From positions 1-10,850 of the forward strand of contig DAITAT010000056.1 in NCBI GenBank assembly GCA_036824145.1: a stretch of 10,850 nucleotides of DNA, given 5' to 3'. The stretch is from DATMMS01 sp036824145. Lineage in GTDB: Bacteria; Chloroflexota; Dormibacteria; DASZGP01. The translations under genes were made by a program, and so were the position numbers. The first letter of the stretch is position 1. The number at the start of each line of letters is the position of its first letter. This document shows, one piece after another, positions 1-7,165 of the stretch. The notes below the pieces were generated by a model. The model worked only from the letters and a program-made list of their open reading frames with translations, did not search any database and was not told the origin of the DNA.

Positions 1-96
1 GTCCAGAAAGGCCTGGCTCGCGTCGACGCCCGCGCCGAGCGCACCGGCCGACCACCCACCGGGCACAGCCTGGCGGAAAGGCTCTCAAGACATTGA
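1..96 (+). CDS. C-terminal tail of an unidentified upstream gene (partial)
   Basis: Frame 1 is open from the window edge to a TGA at 94-96, giving 31 residues (ending LAERLSRH) with mostly G/C third positions in its first two thirds. The TGA overlaps the TTG start of the next gene as TTGA, exactly the junction also seen between that gene and the following ureohydrolase, which supports a real translationally coupled upstream gene. The fragment is too short and arginine-rich to identify a family. The alternative is that this is untranslated leader; the other two forward frames are also open here, so the frame evidence is modest. Confidence 0.42.
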   Translation, partial: VQKGLARVDARAERTGRPPTGHSLAERLSRH

Positions 97-1424
97 GCAA
101 GCAGCACGTGGCGAGACCCCGCTCCCTTGACCTCGCGGCACGACGCGCCAAAGCGATCCCCCGCGGCCTGGCGACGACGACGTCGGTCTTCGCCGAGCGC
201 GGCAAGGGCGCCATCCTCACCGATGTCGACGGCAACGTGTTCATCGATTTCGCCGCCGGCATCAGCGTGATGAACGTCGGCCACAGCCACCCCAGGGTGC
301 TTGCCGCGATCCAGGAGCAACTCGTCCGGCTGGTGCACCCGGCGGCGCAGGTGATGATGCCCGAGGCCTACGTGCGCCTGGCGGAGCGCCTCTCCGAGAT
401 CACCCCCGGCTCATACGACAAGAAGGCGCTGCTTCTGAACAGCGGCGCCGAGGCGGTCGAGAACGCCGTCAAGATCGCGCGCTCCTGCACCGAACGGCCG
501 GCGGTCGTGGCCTTCGACAACTCCTTCCACGGCCGCACCCTGCTGACGATGTCGCTCACCGGCAAGGTCGCCTACAAGCGCGGCTTCGGGCCCTACGCGC
601 CTGAGGTCTACCACGCGCCCTATCCGTACGCCTACCGCTGGCCGGGCGACGCCTCCGCCTGCGGTGCCGAGAGCCTGGCCGCGCTGGAGGAGCTCTTCAG
701 CACCACCATCGCCGCCGACCAGGTGGCCGCCGTGATCGTGGAGCCGGTGCAGGGCGAGGGGGGCTTCGTGGTGCCGCCGCCAGATTTCCTGCCAGGGGTG
801 GCGGAGATCTGCCGGCGAGAGGGCATCGTCTTCATCCTCGACGAGGTGCAGACCGGCTTTGGGCGCACCGGGCGGCTCTTCGCCGCCGAGCACTGGAACC
901 TCGAGCCCGACCTGATGGTGCTGGCCAAATCGCTGGGTGGTGGGATGCCGATATCGGCGGTCGTCGGCCGCAGCGAGATCATGGACGGCCCAGCCCCCGG
1001 CGGGCTTGGCGGGACCTACGCCGGCAACGCGCTGGCCTGCGCCGCCGCCCTGGCGGTGATCGAGATCATGTTCGATGAAGACCTCCCCGGCCGGGCCCGC
1101 CACGTCGGCGAAGTGGCCGAGGCGCGGATGCGCCAGTGGACGGAGGAGTTCGAGTGCATCGGCGAGGTCCGCGGGATCGGCGCGATGCTTGCGATGGAGT
1201 TGGTCACCGACCGCGCTTCCAAAAAGCCCGACCCCCTCCTCACCACCGACGTGCTCCACGAGTGCCACGACAACGGCCTCGTGGTCCTGAAGGCTGGGCT
1301 CTACGACAACGTGATCCGGCTGCTGCCCCCGCTGACGATCACCGACGACGAGCTGTCTCGCGGCCTCGACATCCTGGGGTCCGCGTTGGCGGCGCAAACC
1401 AAGGTCGGAGCGACGACCACTTGA
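93..1424 (+). CDS. gabT: 4-aminobutyrate aminotransferase (class-III, PLP-dependent)
   Basis: A 443-residue cytoplasmic enzyme that should transfer the amino group of GABA to 2-oxoglutarate, giving succinate semialdehyde and glutamate. Visible class-III aminotransferase marks are: the NSGAEA phosphate-binding motif at 116-121, FHGRT at 145-149 with the cofactor-stacking aromatic residue, DEVQTG at 250-255 holding the pyridine-nitrogen Asp250, the Schiff-base Lys279 in LAKSLGGGMP, GGTYAGN at 306-312, and RLLPPLTI near 409-416 for substrate carboxylate binding. The length and the stretches AVENAVKIARS and GLGGTYAGN match actinobacterial GabT closely. The start is a TTG at 93 with GGAAAGG at 75-81 upstream; the frame is open further upstream, but family length favours 93. 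It overlaps the next gene by 4 nt (TTGA). GABA is the favoured substrate because a SSADH follows in the operon; ornithine, beta-alanine or putrescine cannot be excluded. Confidence 0.88.
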   Translation: MSKQHVARPRSLDLAARRAKAIPRGLATTTSVFAERGKGAILTDVDGNVFIDFAAGISVMNVGHSHPRVLAAIQEQLVRLVHPAAQVMMPEAYVRLAERLSEITPGSYDKKALLLNSGAEAVENAVKIARSCTERPAVVAFDNSFHGRTLLTMSLTGKVAYKRGFGPYAPEVYHAPYPYAYRWPGDASACGAESLAALEELFSTTIAADQVAAVIVEPVQGEGGFVVPPPDFLPGVAEICRREGIVFILDEVQTGFGRTGRLFAAEHWNLEPDLMVLAKSLGGGMPISAVVGRSEIMDGPAPGGLGGTYAGNALACAAALAVIEIMFDEDLPGRARHVGEVAEARMRQWTEEFECIGEVRGIGAMLAMELVTDRASKKPDPLLTTDVLHECHDNGLVVLKAGLYDNVIRLLPPLTITDDELSRGLDILGSALAAQTKVGATTT

Positions 1425-2434
1425 TCCCGCCCGGACTCCAACCACAGGTCTCGGGTCCCCGATATCTTGGGCCTACCACCTTCATGAAGGTGGCGGCTCT
1501 GTCTGAGCCGGAGGAGCTCGACAGGTGGAAACCCGATGTCGCCGTCGTGGGGGCGCCGTGGGACGACGGAACGACTTACAGACCGGGCGCCCGATTCGGG
1601 CCGAGGGCGGTGCGAGTTGCCAACTACCAGGAAGGCGAGTGGCACCTCGAGCTGGAGGTGGCGCCGATGGAGCAGCTTCTCGTCGTCGACTATGGTGACG
1701 CCGCATGCGTTCCCGGTGACGTGCAAGCGTCCCACGCAGCGATTTCGCAGCGTGTCCTCGAGGTCGCCCAGCGCCGGATCTTCGCCGCGGTGATCGGCGG
1801 CGACCACTCGATCACGCTGCCGTCGGCATCGGCGGTGGCGTCGGTGGTCGGTCACGGCAATCTTGGCATCGTCCACTTCGACGCCCACGCCGACACCGGC
1901 GAGCACGCCTGGGGCAACCTCTTGTCCCACGGCACGCCGATGCGACGCCTGATCGAGTCCGGGGCGGTCCCGGGACGCAACTTCGTCCAGGTGGGGCTGC
2001 GAGGCTACTGGCCCGGCCCCGACACCTTTGCGTGGATGCGCGAACAGGGGATGCGCTGGCACCTGATGGGCGAGCTCTTGGACCGAGGTACCGAAGTGGT
2101 CCTGGAGGAAGCCGTAAGCCAGGCCCTCGACGGACCCGAGTACATCTATTTGTCGGTCGACATCGACGTCCTCGACCCCGGCTTCGCGCCGGGAACCGGG
2201 ACACCAGAACCCGGCGGCATGAACCCGGCGGAGCTGCTCCGTGCGATCAGGCGGGTGGTGTCCATGACCAACGTCATCGCCATGGATGTGGTCGAGGTCA
2301 GCCCCCCTTACGACCACGCGGAGATAACCGCGCAGAACGCCAACCGAGCCATCCTCGAGACGCTGTCGGTACTGGCCGTCAAGAAGCGCGACAGCGCTCC
2401 CCGATCCGAGCCGCAAGAAAACTCAAAGGAGTAA
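1421..2434 (+). CDS. Ureohydrolase: agmatinase / guanidinobutyrase family
   Basis: A 337-residue binuclear-metal hydrolase that should split urea from a guanidino compound. All six expected metal ligands are present: His129 in GGDHSIT, Asp154, His156 and Asp158 in FDAHADT, and Asp247 and Asp249 in SVDIDVLDP, followed by the family's GTGTPEPGG (258-266) and Glu292. The N-terminal PRYLGPTTFMK resembles the PRFxGxxTFM opening of agmatinases and lies before the first ATG (1484), so the start is placed at TTG 1421. That TTG overlaps the gabT stop as TTGA and has GGAG at 1407-1410. The substrate loop reads HGTP (170-173), whereas E. coli SpeB has HGTMF there. Agmatine (product putrescine) and 4-guanidinobutyrate (product GABA) are the best candidates; the GabT and SSADH neighbours slightly favour the latter. 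Guanidine hydrolases belong to the same superfamily and are another possibility. The family call is firm, the substrate is not. Confidence 0.88.
   Translation: MIPPGLQPQVSGPRYLGPTTFMKVAALSEPEELDRWKPDVAVVGAPWDDGTTYRPGARFGPRAVRVANYQEGEWHLELEVAPMEQLLVVDYGDAACVPGDVQASHAAISQRVLEVAQRRIFAAVIGGDHSITLPSASAVASVVGHGNLGIVHFDAHADTGEHAWGNLLSHGTPMRRLIESGAVPGRNFVQVGLRGYWPGPDTFAWMREQGMRWHLMGELLDRGTEVVLEEAVSQALDGPEYIYLSVDIDVLDPGFAPGTGTPEPGGMNPAELLRAIRRVVSMTNVIAMDVVEVSPPYDHAEITAQNANRAILETLSVLAVKKRDSAPRSEPQENSKE
2425..2431 (+). promoter_or_regulatory. Strong ribosome binding site (AAAGGAG)
   Basis: AAAGGAG lies 7 nt before the ATG at 2439 and runs into the TAA stop (2432-2434) of the ureohydrolase gene. It is the clearest Shine-Dalgarno sequence in the window. 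It fixes the start of the second aminotransferase, in contrast to the weaker sites before the TTG and GTG starts of its neighbours. Confidence 0.75.
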
Positions 2435-2438
2435 GCAG

Positions 2439-3812
2439 ATGACTATCAGCACCGCCCGACCGGTCGACACGGAGCGCGTCCTGGACCTCACCGCCCGCGA
2501 AGAGGAGGCTTTCCGCCGCGCCCGTCCCAAGTCGGTGGTGATGTGGAAGGAGGCTCGCGAGGTGATGCCGCGGGGGGTGCCCTCGTCCTTCCAGGACGCC
2601 AAGCCGCAGCCGGTGTTCGTCGACGGCGGACAGGGCAGCAAAGTGTGGGACGTCGACGGCAACGAGTACGTCGACTTCCATAACGGCTTCGGCGTGATGG
2701 CCGTCGGCCACGCGCACCCGCTGGTGGTGAAAGCGGTCAACGAGCGCATCGCGCGCGGGTCGCATTTCGCTCAGCCGGTTGAGGAGGTCACGGTGGTGGC
2801 CAAAGAGCTGGCGCGCCGCTTCCGGCAGCCGCAGTGGCGCTTCGGCAACAGCGGCACCGAGGCCACCCTCGACGCCGTCCGACTGGCCCGGGCGTTCACC
2901 GGACGCGACCGGCTGGTCAAGATCGAGGCCAGCTACCACGGCCACCACGATGCCCTGATGGTGTCGGTCGAGCCGGACCCCTCGAAGATGGGCCCAGCTG
3001 AAGCGCCCAGTTCGGTGCCGCACGGCGAGGGCATACCCGACGCCGTCGTGCAGATGACGTCGGTGGTGCCCTTCAACGACCTCGACGCGTTGCGCGCCAT
3101 GTTCGCCAGCCATCCCGAACAGATCGCAGCTGTGATCGTGGAGCCGGCGATGATGAACTGCGGCATCATCCTGCCCGACACCGGCTACCTTGCGGGCATC
3201 AAAGAGATCGCCCACCAGCACGGCGCGGTGCTCATCTTCGACGAGGTCAAGACCGGGGTCACGATCGGACCCGGTGGTGCCACCGAGCGCTTCGACGTCA
3301 CCCCCGACCTGGTCTGCCTGGCCAAGGCCATCGGCGGTGGATTGCCCTGCGGCGCCGTCGGCGGGCGAGCCGACATCATGGCTCTGATCGACGAGGGCCG
3401 CGTCCCCCAGATGGGCACCTTCAACGGCAACCCGCTGACGATGGCGGCATCGAAGGTCACCCTGATCGACATCCTCACGCCCGGCGCCTACGCCCATTTT
3501 GACGCCCTGGCCGAGGTGCTCCAGGGCGGGCTGGACTCGGTCATCCGCGACCACGAGCTGCCCTTCCACGTCATCACGCTGGCCGCCCGCGGCGGCGTGA
3601 CCTACCGGTCCGAACGCGTCCGCAACTATCGCGACTACCTGGAGATCGACAGCGCACCCGCCTACCTCGCCTGGCTGTACCAGTGCAACCGCGGCGTCTT
3701 GCTGGCGCCCGGGGCCGAGGAGAACTGGACGATTTCGGTCCGGCACAGCGAGACTGACGTCATGAAGTACGTCGAGAACTTCGCCGCCATGGCGGCGGAG
3801 CTCAGGGCCTAG
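2439..3812 (+). CDS. Class-III aminotransferase, glutamate-1-semialdehyde aminomutase-like
   Basis: A 457-residue PLP enzyme of fold type I. Motifs: GNSGTEA (136-142) for the cofactor phosphate, SYHGHHD (165-171), FDEVKTG (267-273) with Asp268 binding the pyridine nitrogen, LAKAIGGGLP (294-303) with Schiff-base Lys296, and MGTFNGNP (325-332). YHGHHD, DEVKTG and GGGLPxGAxGG place it in the glutamate-1-semialdehyde aminomutase (HemL-like) branch rather than the GabT branch. It is somewhat longer than typical HemL (about 430), with an extra N-terminal helix region (about 15-45). The operon holds no haem gene, so a role in haem synthesis is unlikely. By context it is inferred to be an aminotransferase acting on an amine or omega-amino acid in the same route, for example putrescine or a second omega-amino acid. 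It sits 4 nt after the ureohydrolase and 12 nt before the dehydrogenase. The family is clear, the substrate unknown. Confidence 0.85.
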   Translation: MTISTARPVDTERVLDLTAREEEAFRRARPKSVVMWKEAREVMPRGVPSSFQDAKPQPVFVDGGQGSKVWDVDGNEYVDFHNGFGVMAVGHAHPLVVKAVNERIARGSHFAQPVEEVTVVAKELARRFRQPQWRFGNSGTEATLDAVRLARAFTGRDRLVKIEASYHGHHDALMVSVEPDPSKMGPAEAPSSVPHGEGIPDAVVQMTSVVPFNDLDALRAMFASHPEQIAAVIVEPAMMNCGIILPDTGYLAGIKEIAHQHGAVLIFDEVKTGVTIGPGGATERFDVTPDLVCLAKAIGGGLPCGAVGGRADIMALIDEGRVPQMGTFNGNPLTMAASKVTLIDILTPGAYAHFDALAEVLQGGLDSVIRDHELPFHVITLAARGGVTYRSERVRNYRDYLEIDSAPAYLAWLYQCNRGVLLAPGAEENWTISVRHSETDVMKYVENFAAMAAELRA

Positions 3813-3824
3813 CCGGGGGCGAAG

Positions 3825-5298
3825 GTGGCGACAGCGCTGGCGGACAGCGAGCGCGCGGTCCTCGACCCCATTCCCAAGCGGCTGCTGATCGGCGGTGAGT
3901 GGCGGGAGGCTTCGGGAGGCGGCACGCTTACGGTCGAGGACCCGGCGACCGGAGAAGCATTGTGCGCCGTCGCCGATGCCACCGTCGAGGACGGCCTGGC
4001 GGCGCTTGACGCCGCCACCTCGGCGCATGGCGGCGTGGGCGGCGCACCCGCCGCGGGAGCGCGGCGAGATCCTGCGCCGGGCCTTCGAGTCGGTGACCGC
4101 GCAGGCCGACGACCTGGCCCTGCTGATGACGCTGGAGATGGGCAAGCCGCTGGCCGAATCCCGCGCCGAGGTGGCCTACGGCGCCGACTTCCTGCGCTGG
4201 TTCTCAGAGGAGGCGGTCCGCATCCGCGGCGACTACTCGGTCGCCCCCAGCGGCAAGGGGCGGCTGCTGACGATGCGCCAGCCGGTGGGTCCCTGCATCC
4301 TGATCACGCCCTGGAACTTTCCCCTGGCGATGGCCACCCGCAAGATCGCACCGGCGATCGCCGCCGGCTGCACCATGGTCCTCAAGCCCGCGGCCCAGAC
4401 CCCGCTCTGCTCGCTGGCCTTCGCGGGGATCCTGGAAGCAGCGGGGCTACCCGAGGGCGTCCTCAACGTGATCACCACGTCGACGTCGGGCAAGGTGATG
4501 GAACCGCTGATCCGCGACCCGCGGGCGCGAAAGCTGTCCTTCACGGGCTCCACCGAGGTGGGCCGCAAGCTGATCGAGCAGTCGGCCGAGCAGGTCCTGC
4601 GCGTGTCGATGGAGCTTGGCGGCAATGCGCCCTTCCTGGTCTTCGAAGACGCCGACCTCGACGCGGCGGTGGAGGCCGCGATGCTGGCCAAGATGCGCAA
4701 CATGGGCGAGGCCTGCACCTCCGCCAACCGCTTCCATGTCGCCGCATCGGTGGCAGGCGACTTCACCGAGGGGCTGGCGGCACGAATGGCGGGGCTCAAG
4801 GTCGGGCGCGGCACCGAGAGCGATTCGCAGGTGGGGCCGCTGATCGACGGCGCCGGCCGGGCCAAGGTCGAGGAGCTGGTCGCCGACGCCACCGCCTCTG
4901 GGGCCAAGGTGGTCATTGGGGGCAAGGCCCTACCGGGCGGGGGCTACTTCTATCAGCCGACGGTGCTGGGCGACGTGCCGGCGGGGGCGCGCGTGCTTCG
5001 CGAAGAGATCTTTGGTCCGGTGGCACCGGTGTCGGAATTCTCGACCGAGGACGAGGCCATCGCGGCGGCGAACCAGACCGAATACGGCCTCGTCGCCTAT
5101 GTATTCACCAAAGACCTGGCGCGCGCCTTTCGGGTGATTGAGCGGCTGGAGACGGGGATGGTGGGCTTGAACCAGGGCATTGTCTCCAACGCCGCGGCGC
5201 CTTTCGGTGGTGTGAAGCAGTCGGGCTTCGGCCGCGAGGGCGGAGCCGAGGGCATCAAGGAGTACCTCGAGATCAAGTACGTCGCCCTCAACGTCTGA
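3825..5298 (+). pseudogene. gabD: Succinate-semialdehyde dehydrogenase, interrupted by an apparent +1 frameshift
   Basis: An aldehyde dehydrogenase that should oxidise succinate semialdehyde to succinate with NAD(P)+, the last step of GABA breakdown. It is read in two frames: residues 1-67 from GTG 3825, then a switch at about 4026, where removing one base joins ALDAATSA to MAAWAAHPPRERGEIL. The rejoined protein is 490 residues, normal for the family. It keeps TPWNFP (Asn164), VLKPA (Lys187), FTGSTEVG, general-base Glu263 in ELGGNAPF, and nucleophile Cys297 in GEACTSANRF. ELGGNAPFLVFEDADLD and the C-terminal GIKEYLEIKYV are typical of SSADHs. Downstream codon use is undisturbed and no stop interrupts either frame near the junction. 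The shift falls in a GGCG-rich stretch, so a sequencing or assembly error is more likely than a true pseudogene. The GTG start lies 12 nt after the preceding stop. If it is a single working enzyme it may also oxidise 4-aminobutanal. Confidence 0.85.
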
Positions 5299-5304
5299 GG
5301 GCCG

Positions 5305-6564
5305 CTAGTCCGCCAGCTTGCGGATCACCGCCTCGGTGACGCGGGCGCAGTTGGCGACGGTGTCGAAGTCCAGGTTGTCGGCGACGTCGGTGGGCTGGTG
5401 GTAGTTGCTCAGGAGCTGGTCGTTGTCGAAGGAAACCAGCAGCGCCGTCGGGTAGCCGGCCCTGTTGGGCACCACGGCGTCGGTGCTGGCGCGGGCACGC
5501 ATGCCGCGGACCAGGGGCACCTCCAGCTCGGCGGCGCTGGTGGCGATCAGATCGCTCAGCTCGCGGTCATATTGGCGCATCTTGAGGACGCCCTCGGCCT
5601 CCACCATCACCAGCCGTGGGGAACCGACCGTGTCGATGACGATGAACTTGGTGTGGTCGGTGGCCAACTCGTGGAAGTGCCGACGCGAGAAGGCCAGGAT
5701 GCCCTCCTGCAGCGACTCCTCTGAGCCCATCGATACCAGAAACACACGCAGACCCTTGATCGGCTTGGCTTTGAGCGAGCGCGCCAGCGCCACCAGCACC
5801 GCCACCGCGCTGAGGTTGTCGTTGGCGCCGGGAACAGCGTCGCGCCTGCCGATGTCGAGCATCATGGCGATGCTGCCAAGGCCGAGGAAGACCCCGATCC
5901 GAGTGAGGAACTTCAGCTTCAGGATCGAGCCGACCGCCACCAGCAGCGGCCCGCCGATCACCGGGAACCAGACCGGAGCGCCGATGTCGCTGCGCTCGGC
6001 GCGCTCGGGGTGGAGCCTCGCCATGGCACGTTGGGGCCGGGGATCGAAGGCAAGCCCGCCGTGCGCCGCGTCGTGATGTGCGGCCACGACGATGGTCTTC
6101 TCGGCGGCGGGGTCACCGGTCTCGGCGAGCACGTTCCAGGTCGAGTGGTATGGCAGGAAACGATGACGGAAGACATGGGGCCCGCTGTCGATGTCGTCGG
6201 CGATCCCCGCCGCCGCCAGCGCACCGACGACAGCACCGATCCGCCGCTTGCCTCGAAGGGCCAGCAGCCCGGCCGCCACGCCGGCCGCGCTCATCAGCCC
6301 GACCGACCACCAGTAGCCGCCGTGCGCCCTCTCCTCCTCGACCCGGACGGTGCAGCCGACCTCACCCAGCCGCGCCGCGATCCACTCGGCGGCCACGCGT
6401 TCGCCGTGGGAAGCCGACGGCTTGTAGATCACCTCGAGGTAGCGCACCACCTCCTCGAGCTCGGCTCGGTCGGGCTGCCACGGCCCCGCGGCCTGGGCCG
6501 CAACTCGGGTGGTCCTGCGCCTGCGGGCTGGAGTCGCGCCGGCCGGGACGGTCTTCTCGCTCAT
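5305..6564 (-). CDS. Membrane-embedded M28-family zinc metallopeptidase
   Basis: A 419-residue protein of the M28 (aminopeptidase Y/S-like) family, expected to remove N-terminal residues from peptides using two zinc ions. Ligand candidates in order: His163 in AHHD (with Asp165), Asp249 in PGANDN, the Glu282-Glu283 pair in SMGSEES (base and ligand), Asp311 in IDTVGS, and His389 in NYHQPTD. The N-terminus is basic (ARRRRTTR, 13-20) with no signal peptide. Hydrophobic stretches lie at about 84-104, 108-124, 198-219 and 222-237, suggesting two membrane hairpins. The second hairpin sits between the first and second zinc ligands, where soluble members have only a short loop. The ATG at 6564 is 9 nt downstream of a TAGGCT hexamer and has no good Shine-Dalgarno, suggesting a leaderless mRNA. 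It ends 6 nt from the convergent gabD stop. Peptidase activity is inferred from the complete ligand set; substrate and topology are unknown. Confidence 0.83.
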   Translation of the reverse strand: MSEKTVPAGATPARRRRTTRVAAQAAGPWQPDRAELEEVVRYLEVIYKPSASHGERVAAEWIAARLGEVGCTVRVEEERAHGGYWWSVGLMSAAGVAAGLLALRGKRRIGAVVGALAAAGIADDIDSGPHVFRHRFLPYHSTWNVLAETGDPAAEKTIVVAAHHDAAHGGLAFDPRPQRAMARLHPERAERSDIGAPVWFPVIGGPLLVAVGSILKLKFLTRIGVFLGLGSIAMMLDIGRRDAVPGANDNLSAVAVLVALARSLKAKPIKGLRVFLVSMGSEESLQEGILAFSRRHFHELATDHTKFIVIDTVGSPRLVMVEAEGVLKMRQYDRELSDLIATSAAELEVPLVRGMRARASTDAVVPNRAGYPTALLVSFDNDQLLSNYHQPTDVADNLDFDTVANCARVTEAVIRKLAD

Positions 6565-6573
6565 CGAAGGTCG

Positions 6574-6579
6574 AGCCTA
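6574..6579 (-). promoter_or_regulatory. Putative -10 element (TAGGCT) for the M28 peptidase gene
   Basis: Read on the - strand, TAGGCT is followed by CGACCTTCG and then the ATG at 6564, a 9-nt spacing that would place transcription start at or near the start codon. It matches the TAnnnT consensus of leaderless actinobacterial promoters. No convincing -35 box is visible. The same TAGGCTCGA string precedes the ATG at 8375. Confidence 0.45.
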
Positions 6580-6594
6580 CCCGATTGATGAGGC

Positions 6595-6600
6595 TAGGAT
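6595..6600 (+). promoter_or_regulatory. Putative -10 element (TAGGAT) for the DinB-like gene
   Basis: TAGGAT lies 7 nt before the ATG at 6608 (TAGGAT-TCGACCC-ATG) in the 43-nt gap between two divergent genes. There is no Shine-Dalgarno between it and the ATG, so a leaderless transcript is likely. No clear -35 box is visible. Confidence 0.45.
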
Positions 6601-6607
6601 TCGACCC

Positions 6608-7123
6608 ATGATCAGCGACATCGACGCCTGGGTGAAGTGGTTCATCGGCGTGAACCAGCGCGCCGTTCGCGACGTCAGTGCCCTGCCGCCGGAGGCCGAG
6701 GGCTGGAAGCCGCAGACCGGCGATGGCGAAAACGCGTGGGGGATCGGCCAGCTGGTGCACCACATGGCGACCTCGCGGATGTGGTTCGCGGCGGCTTATT
6801 GCGGCGAAGGCTGGACGACCAATGTCTGGCCAGGACCGGCGGATACGCACGAGCAATGGATCGCAGCCCTCGACGGCTCCGCCGCCCACGTGGCGGAGCG
6901 GTTGGGCGGGTCGCCCGCCGATTGGTTGACCCGCAGGGTCGAGTCGCTGGACACGCCGGGTGTCAGCTTCTCGGCGTGGCGGCTGCTGATGATGATGGCC
7001 GAGCACGACATCCACCACCGTAGCCAGATCGACGCCTATGCCGGCGTGATGGGCTGGCCGGTGCAGCAGATCTTCGGCCGGACGGCCGAGGATGTGGGGC
7101 TGGCGACCCGGCTCTCAACCTGA
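6608..7123 (+). CDS. DinB/YfiT-like four-helix-bundle metal-binding protein
   Basis: A 171-residue cytoplasmic protein of the DinB superfamily. The likely metal-binding His triad is His51 or His52 (LVHHM), His133 and His137 (AEHDIHHRSQ); the HxxxHR[GS]Q motif near the C-terminus is the hallmark of the family. Length (150-175 is usual) and the predicted helical pattern also fit. Members include thiol-dependent transferases (mycothiol- or bacillithiol-using) and stress-induced proteins of unknown function, so the reaction cannot be named. The frame is open upstream to 6509, but that region overlaps the divergent M28 gene, and the ATG at 6608 lies 7 nt after a TAGGAT hexamer, so 6608 is preferred. 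No operon partner is visible on the + strand before the assembly gap. Confidence 0.8.
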   Translation: MISDIDAWVKWFIGVNQRAVRDVSALPPEAEGWKPQTGDGENAWGIGQLVHHMATSRMWFAAAYCGEGWTTNVWPGPADTHEQWIAALDGSAAHVAERLGGSPADWLTRRVESLDTPGVSFSAWRLLMMMAEHDIHHRSQIDAYAGVMGWPVQQIFGRTAEDVGLATRLST

Positions 7124-7136
7124 TCTCAAGAAGCCC

Positions 7137-7165
7137 CAGATTGCCACCTGGGCATTTGCAATCTG
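7137..7165. repeat. 8-bp perfect inverted repeat upstream of the assembly gap
   Basis: CAGATTGC (7137-7144) and GCAATCTG (7158-7165) are perfect inverse complements around a 13-nt loop, starting 14 nt after the DinB-like stop. A competing hairpin pairs CCCAG (7135-7139) with CTGGG (7148-7152) and shares bases with the first, so only one can form at a time. No T-run follows, so this is not a standard intrinsic terminator. It may be a regulatory structure for the gene lost in the gap or part of a dispersed repeat; both are guesses. Confidence 0.4.

Noticed and set aside
411..2416. Long - strand frames (411-1445 and 1301-2416) opposite gabT and the ureohydrolase
   Set aside because: Same reasoning: shadows of strongly supported + strand genes, with no recognisable motif.
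3895..4026. GTG at 3895 as the true start of the dehydrogenase, which would avoid a frameshift
   Set aside because: Residues in that frame before 4027 are Arg/Pro-rich and unlike any dehydrogenase, whereas the other frame gives LLIGGEWREA and VEDPATGE, the standard N-terminus.
4015..4045. Programmed ribosomal frameshift in gabD
   Set aside because: No slippery heptamer, no downstream pseudoknot that I can see, and no precedent in this family; an indel is simpler.
2379..4145. 588-residue open frame on the - strand opposite the second aminotransferase
   Set aside because: It is antisense to a gene with complete catalytic motifs, is rich in Arg, His, Gly and Val in a shadow-like way, and shows no domain. 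High GC leaves such antisense frames open.
6509..6607. Upstream extension of the DinB-like protein
   Set aside because: It would overlap the divergent M28 gene and its start, and the DinB domain begins naturally at the ATG at 6608, preceded by a -10-like hexamer.
7137..7165. Intrinsic terminator for the DinB-like gene
   Set aside because: The stem is AT-mixed with a 13-nt loop and is followed by ACGGTCGAGTCA, with no T-tract.
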